The notes under the pieces: generated by a model
What the model was told of the DNA's origin: nothing
The model's input: only the letters and a program-made list of their open reading frames with translations
Database searches by the model: none
Assembly (NCBI GenBank): GCA_027025615.1
Contig: JALVQM010000008.1
Location: forward strand, 11,666-21,491
Origin: Desulfobacteraceae bacterium
GTDB lineage: Bacteria > Desulfobacterota > Desulfobacteria > Desulfobacterales > Desulfosarcinaceae
Reading direction: 5' to 3'
Length of the DNA stretch: 9,826 nt
Position numbers and translations under genes: made by a program
Shown: piece by piece, positions 6,357 to 9,826 of the stretch
Layout: each line of letters begins with the position of its first letter
Position numbering within the stretch: the first letter of the stretch is position 1

Positions 6357-8991
6357 GGGTAAACAGGAAAAAATCGAACTTCAATTCAGTTTTTACAGCT
6401 ATCTCCTTCGTTTCTACCGAAACAACAAAGGAGCTGTTCGCAAGCATTACCGGGCTCTTTCTAAAAAATTTCTGGACTATAACGATCCGGAAAATGCCAA
6501 TGCTTTCCTCCGCACTCCCCAATTTGAGGCCCTTGAAATCTATATCTTTCTCAAGGAGTTTCAGAACAACCGGCCCGTCCACAGGGTATTTGAGAATTGG
6601 TACAGAAAGAAAAACGGTTTTGAAAACCGCAAGGAAATCGGGCTAACCGGAGCAGGGGAAGCCCAGCTCTCCATGTTCGACAAGTTCGATGAGAAGAGCT
6701 ACGAAAAAGTTTTCAAACGGATGAAAAAACAGGCCCGGCTCTACCCGAACTATATCTTTGCCCTAACAATGGGCACGGGAAAGACCATCCTCATGGCCAC
6801 CTGTATATTCTACGAGTTCATCCTGGCCAATAAGTTCCCGAAGGATGAAAAATACTGCCATAATGCCCTGGTGTTCGCTCCGGACAAGACAGTCCTTCAG
6901 TCCCTTAAAGAAATCCAGACCTTTGATATGAGCAAGGTGGTTCCTCCGGAATACGTCAACTTTCTTTCAAGCCATATCCAGTTTCATTTTCTTGAAGATG
7001 CGGGAACGTCCCTGAGCACCCTTGACCACTCTCGCTTTAACCTGATCATCTCCAACACCCAGAAAATCATCCTCAAAAAACAGCACAAGGAACCCAACCC
7101 AGCGGCTAAACTCTTTGGTAGCGGAAAACCTAAGTATGACGAAAGGTCAGTCTATGCGCAGGCGGCTGATCTCTACGATTTCGATACCCCTGAAAATGAG
7201 AAAGAACTTTCCACTAACCAGCGCTTTGAAAAACTGCGCCGTCTCGGACAGATTGGTATTTACATTGACGAGGCCCACCATGCCTTTGGCAAGAACCTGG
7301 CCAAGGATACCGGTAGCCTGAAAGACACCCGCAAGACGAGCCTGCGCAATACGGTGGATCTGCTGGCTAAAAGCCTGGAGAACACAGGAACACGGGTGGT
7401 GGCCTGCTATAACTATACCGGCACACCCTACGTAGGCCAGGAGGTGCTTCCGGAGGTAGTCTATGCCTATGGATTGCAGGAGGCCATAGACAAAGGATAT
7501 CTGAAAAAAGTCACCCTCCATGGCTACACTACTACCAAAGACCAGGAGTTTATCTCTTTAACCATTGCCAATTTTCTTGAGGAAACAGGTGGGCTGCGAC
7601 CCGAGGGGATGCTCCCTAAACTAGCCCTCTTCGGAGCAACAATTGAGGAGGTGCAGCAAGTGCTCCGCCCTGCTGTAGAACAGGAGTTGGCTAAACATGG
7701 TATCTCGTCGGATGCCATCCTGGTCAACGTGGGGGACAGCAAAATCACCACAAACGACGATATCCGGGAATTCAATCGGCTGGATTCACCCAGCTCCGAG
7801 AAACGTTTTATCCTGCTGGTAAACAAAGGGCGCGAAGGCTGGAACTGTCGCTCGCTGTTCGGGGTAGGCTTGTTCCGGGAGCCGAAATCAAAAATATTCG
7901 TCCTCCAGGCCACCATGCGCTGTCTGCGCCAGGTGGGTGATATCCAGCACACCGGCCAGGTTTATCTGAGCTATGACAACATGAACATCCTCAATGACGA
8001 ACTTCAGCAGAATTTCCGGATCAGCACAGATGAGTTCCAGGGAGCGGGCAAGTCAAAGAAACCCTATAAGGTGCGTGTGGTTCCACCACCACGAAAGATA
8101 AAACTCAAACGGATCAAACGGCAATTTCAGGTAGAGGAAAAAGAACTGAGTGGCACAGTGGACTTGGCCTTGGAGGACATCGATACCGAGAAGTATAAGC
8201 TCCTTCACTACACCCAGGATGGCCTTACCGCTGCCCACGCTGCCAAGCAGAAAGAGATCAAAGCAGAGGATCTGAGCCACCTGCGTGAACAGCGTGTTTT
8301 CAGTGAACTTACTCTGGTGGCAGAAATCTCCCGTTACCTCAACAAACCTTGTCTGACCATCGAAGACATTCTGGCCCAGACAAAGGAGGGGACAGAGAAG
8401 ATCCTTGAAATGGTGAACGAATACAACGAACTCCTTTATGATGAAGTGATCCCTCGCCTGTTCCATGAAATGTATGACATCTCCACCGTCGAGAGCACTG
8501 AAGAGTATGACATCGAGCTTGTGAACGAACCTGAAAATGGTTTTTATGAGGTCTCCGGCGAAGAAGACAAGGTGGCCAAAAACAATGATGCCCGGGCCAA
8601 AAAAGTTCCTCTCGAAAAGAGTTTCCATGTGGACACATACTGTTTTGATTCGAACCCGGAGCGTGATCTGTTTTGGCGCTTATTGCATGATGGGCAAGTC
8701 AAGGAAGTCTATTTCACAGGAATGCTCACCCATGGTCAATCTGATTTCTATGTCCAGTATATTGACCCGGAATCTCACACGGTACGCAGCTATTACCCGG
8801 ACTTCCTGGTAAAAAAAGACGATGGCACCTACGTGATCATCGAGGTGAAAGGGGAGCACCAGCTGGATGACCCCATCGTGAAGGCCAAACAGGAGTATGC
8901 TGATCAATTGGCAGTAGCCAGTGGAATGACATACAAGATTATCGGCGGCAAGAGCGTTAGTGGGGCGCAATACTACGGCTTGTTAAGTTGA
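6349..8991 (+). CDS. res: Type III restriction enzyme Res subunit (SF2 helicase plus PD-(D/E)XK endonuclease)
   Basis: This 880-residue protein is predicted to translocate or diffuse along DNA after ATP hydrolysis and to cleave it when bound to Mod. Helicase motifs: Walker A MGTGKT (141-146), FAPDKTVL (176-183, Ia region), ISNTQKI (234-240), II DEAHH (307-311), III TGTP (357-360), V NKGREGWNCRSL (492-503) and VI QATMRCLR (520-527, Arg524 and Arg527 in the QxxxRxxR pattern). The C-terminal endonuclease has SNPERDLFWRLL (768-779), then Pro817-Asp818 and Glu832-Val-Lys834, fitting the PD-x(n)-(D/E)xK motif of type III Res proteins. About 130 residues precede Walker A, including LRTPQFEALEIY (54-65); this N-terminal domain is of unclear role. 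It is somewhat shorter than the roughly 970-residue EcoP-type Res. The start is ATG 6349 with AGGAG at 6337-6341, 7 bases upstream, and it overlaps mod by 8 bases, as expected for a stoichiometric Mod-Res pair. Nothing indicates inactivation. Confidence 0.9.
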   Translation: MAEGKQEKIELQFSFYSYLLRFYRNNKGAVRKHYRALSKKFLDYNDPENANAFLRTPQFEALEIYIFLKEFQNNRPVHRVFENWYRKKNGFENRKEIGLTGAGEAQLSMFDKFDEKSYEKVFKRMKKQARLYPNYIFALTMGTGKTILMATCIFYEFILANKFPKDEKYCHNALVFAPDKTVLQSLKEIQTFDMSKVVPPEYVNFLSSHIQFHFLEDAGTSLSTLDHSRFNLIISNTQKIILKKQHKEPNPAAKLFGSGKPKYDERSVYAQAADLYDFDTPENEKELSTNQRFEKLRRLGQIGIYIDEAHHAFGKNLAKDTGSLKDTRKTSLRNTVDLLAKSLENTGTRVVACYNYTGTPYVGQEVLPEVVYAYGLQEAIDKGYLKKVTLHGYTTTKDQEFISLTIANFLEETGGLRPEGMLPKLALFGATIEEVQQVLRPAVEQELAKHGISSDAILVNVGDSKITTNDDIREFNRLDSPSSEKRFILLVNKGREGWNCRSLFGVGLFREPKSKIFVLQATMRCLRQVGDIQHTGQVYLSYDNMNILNDELQQNFRISTDEFQGAGKSKKPYKVRVVPPPRKIKLKRIKRQFQVEEKELSGTVDLALEDIDTEKYKLLHYTQDGLTAAHAAKQKEIKAEDLSHLREQRVFSELTLVAEISRYLNKPCLTIEDILAQTKEGTEKILEMVNEYNELLYDEVIPRLFHEMYDISTVESTEEYDIELVNEPENGFYEVSGEEDKVAKNNDARAKKVPLEKSFHVDTYCFDSNPERDLFWRLLHDGQVKEVYFTGMLTHGQSDFYVQYIDPESHTVRSYYPDFLVKKDDGTYVIIEVKGEHQLDDPIVKAKQEYADQLAVASGMTYKIIGGKSVSGAQYYGLLS

Positions 8992-9130
8992 TTTCCTATT
9001 GGGGTGCTCCGGAGAAACCACAACTAAGGGGCTTGACTTGTCCTAGGAACATGGTAAGCGTTGAACTAAGACTTGCTTTTTTATTTTGACAGATTTTTTT
9101 TGGGATATCATCCAACGAAAGAGTGTAATT
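8992..9130. other. Intergenic gap after the operon, no convincing signal
   Basis: This is the largest gap in the window. It contains an 8-base palindrome CTCCGGAG (9007-9014) without a following T-run, a TTGACT at 9033-9038 and a TTGACA at 9086-9091. Neither hexamer has a good -10 partner at 16-18 bases. An undetected promoter for the small downstream gene could lie here. It separates the operon from the next gene and suggests that gene is a separate unit. Confidence 0.4.
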
Positions 9131-9382
9131 ATGACTACTGTTTCTGTTTGCCCTCAATGCGGTTTTGAAGTTGGAGATGAGGAGATGTGCCGGGCATGTG
9201 GCGCATTGACAGAGGACATCTCTGTCCGTAATGTATCATTGACTCGTGGTATTGGTAGGTTCTTTGCCGGGTTGAAAGATAAAGGGTTTCATGGCACGGC
9301 ATCAAATTACATTGGAGATCCGGGGGCGGCACCTTTTTTCTTTGATGAAGAGATCAAAAAGCTTCACGAACGATTTCGATAA
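9131..9382 (+). CDS. Small zinc-ribbon protein of unknown function
   Basis: The product is 83 residues from ATG 9131. The N-terminus carries CPQC (7-10) and CRAC (20-23), a C-x2-C-x9-C-x2-C zinc ribbon of the kind found in many small adaptor or regulatory proteins. The rest has a short basic and aromatic stretch (GIGRFFAGLKDKGF, about 41-54), a Gly/Pro/Phe-rich turn (about 61-69) and a charged helix at the end. I do not recognise the remainder. An in-frame TTG at 9086 would add 15 residues but has no ribosome binding site, and its T-rich upstream argues against it. ATG 9131 has only a weak purine stretch (GAAAGAG) upstream. It lies 139 bases after res on the same strand, so it could be a loose accessory gene of the defence operon or an unrelated gene. 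The stop is 19 bases from the end of the convergent - strand gene. Confidence 0.6.
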   Translation: MTTVSVCPQCGFEVGDEEMCRACGALTEDISVRNVSLTRGIGRFFAGLKDKGFHGTASNYIGDPGAAPFFFDEEIKKLHERFR

Positions 9383-9401
9383 CCAAACGTTGTTTTGCGG
9401 A

Positions 9402-9826
9402 TTATTTTTTTATAGTTGAAGGCGCATCTTTCGGTATAGGGCCAGGTTTCGGGACGGATACGCCCTCGGATACAGTTGGCTTCGGTGCATTAACGCCTGT
9501 AAAAGTATCAAAATATCCATCATCATCGGTCGGCCTCATTCCCTGGCTATCCACCAATCCCTTGAAAGTTGTGCCCACTCCTTCCTTGGCCATGCCGGTT
9601 GCTGTTGTTTGAATCCGTCCCTTACCAGCCTCTTCCCTCCTGTTCAAATTATGGAGTGTATCTGCGTCCTGCTGAATCCTGGTTCCATGAGGTTCATGTA
9701 ACTGAGTGGAGCTATCCGGAAACGAAAAGCTCTCACTTGTGATAACCGAAGTGTTTTCGGCTGCTGTTCCAGCTGCTTGGTTGGTAGCTTTTTTCAATAT
9801 ATCTTGCCCTTGCACTTGTTCCCGGG
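9402..9826 (-). CDS. Hydrophilic proline-rich protein, C-terminal part (partial, runs off window)
   Basis: On the - strand the frame is open from the last base of the window to TAA at 9402-9404, giving about 141 residues. A GTG at 9815 could be a start, but the frame continues upstream through it without a stop, so the true start is probably outside the window. The sequence is strongly hydrophilic, rich in Thr, Ser, Gly, Gln, Asp and Glu, with no membrane segment or cysteine. It ends in a tail with repeated Pro-Lys-Pro-like units (KPTVSEGVSVPKPGPIPKD). I recognise no family. The composition would suit a linker, a flexible tail of a large surface or secreted protein, or a C-terminal tail of a polymorphic protein. 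It converges on the zinc-ribbon gene with 19 bases between the stops, so the two are separately transcribed. It could also be a chance open frame, since no conserved domain supports it. Confidence 0.45.
   Translation of the reverse strand, partial: REQVQGQDILKKATNQAAGTAAENTSVITSESFSFPDSSTQLHEPHGTRIQQDADTLHNLNRREEAGKGRIQTTATGMAKEGVGTTFKGLVDSQGMRPTDDDGYFDTFTGVNAPKPTVSEGVSVPKPGPIPKDAPSTIKK

Noticed and set aside
8053..8628. 191-codon open frame on the - strand inside res
   Set aside because: It lies fully opposite the helicase/Res gene, whose motifs and reading frame are intact on the + strand. The translation shows no recognisable domain.
9007..9014. CTCCGGAG palindrome as a terminator after res
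   Set aside because: The stem is short, with little pairing outside the 8 bases, and no T-run follows.
9086..9111. TTGACA (9086-9091) with TATCAT (9106-9111) as a sigma70 promoter for the zinc-ribbon gene
   Set aside because: Both hexamers look good, but the spacer is only 14 bases against the usual 16-18, and no better -10 lies at the right distance.
9813..9815. GTG as the start of the - strand gene
   Set aside because: The frame stays open upstream of it to the window edge and no ribosome binding site can be judged, so the start is more likely outside the window.
1..9826. CRISPR arrays, tRNA or rRNA genes, insertion sequences
   Set aside because: No regularly spaced repeats, transposase-like proteins, terminal inverted repeats or RNA gene signatures were seen on reading.

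Overview
The window holds one end of a dense, one-directional (+ strand) gene cluster for DNA processing and restriction, followed by a short accessory tail. The organism looks like a Gram-negative bacterium of moderate GC (roughly 45-50% by eye). No ribosomal RNA, tRNA or housekeeping gene is present to place it. Desulfobacterota or a similar proteobacterial lineage is only a guess. The layout is that of a defence island.

Region 1 (1-1497): the C-terminal end of a protein whose beginning lies outside the window, probably a HerA-type (FtsK-HerA superfamily) ATPase, followed 12 bases later by a NurA-family nuclease that carries an internal four-cysteine zinc module. Region 2 (1516-4422): a 968-residue UvrD-like SF1 helicase fused to a C-terminal PD-(D/E)XK nuclease with the four cysteines of an AddB/Cas4-type iron-sulphur nuclease. 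Region 3 (4422-8991): a type III restriction-modification pair, namely a beta-class DNA methyltransferase (Mod) and an SF2 helicase/endonuclease (Res). Within these four complete genes the junctions are an 18-base gap, a 1-base overlap and an 8-base overlap, so they almost certainly form one operon. Its promoter lies upstream of the window.

Region 4 (8992-9826): a 139-base gap with no convincing signal, a small zinc-ribbon protein on the + strand, and, converging on it, the 3' part of a hydrophilic, proline-rich protein on the - strand that runs off the window edge.

Read together, the operon pairs a modification-guided type III system with two further motor-nuclease units: HerA-NurA, which in archaea drives end resection, and an AddAB-like helicase-nuclease. 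The inferred logic is that self DNA is marked by Mod, unmodified invading DNA is cut by Res, and the broken ends are then degraded processively by the helicase-nuclease and HerA-NurA machines. I do not recognise the five-gene set as a named defence system; it is the main item of interest. The middle of the Mod gene is strikingly AT-rich compared with its flanks, which suggests exchange of its target-recognition domain.
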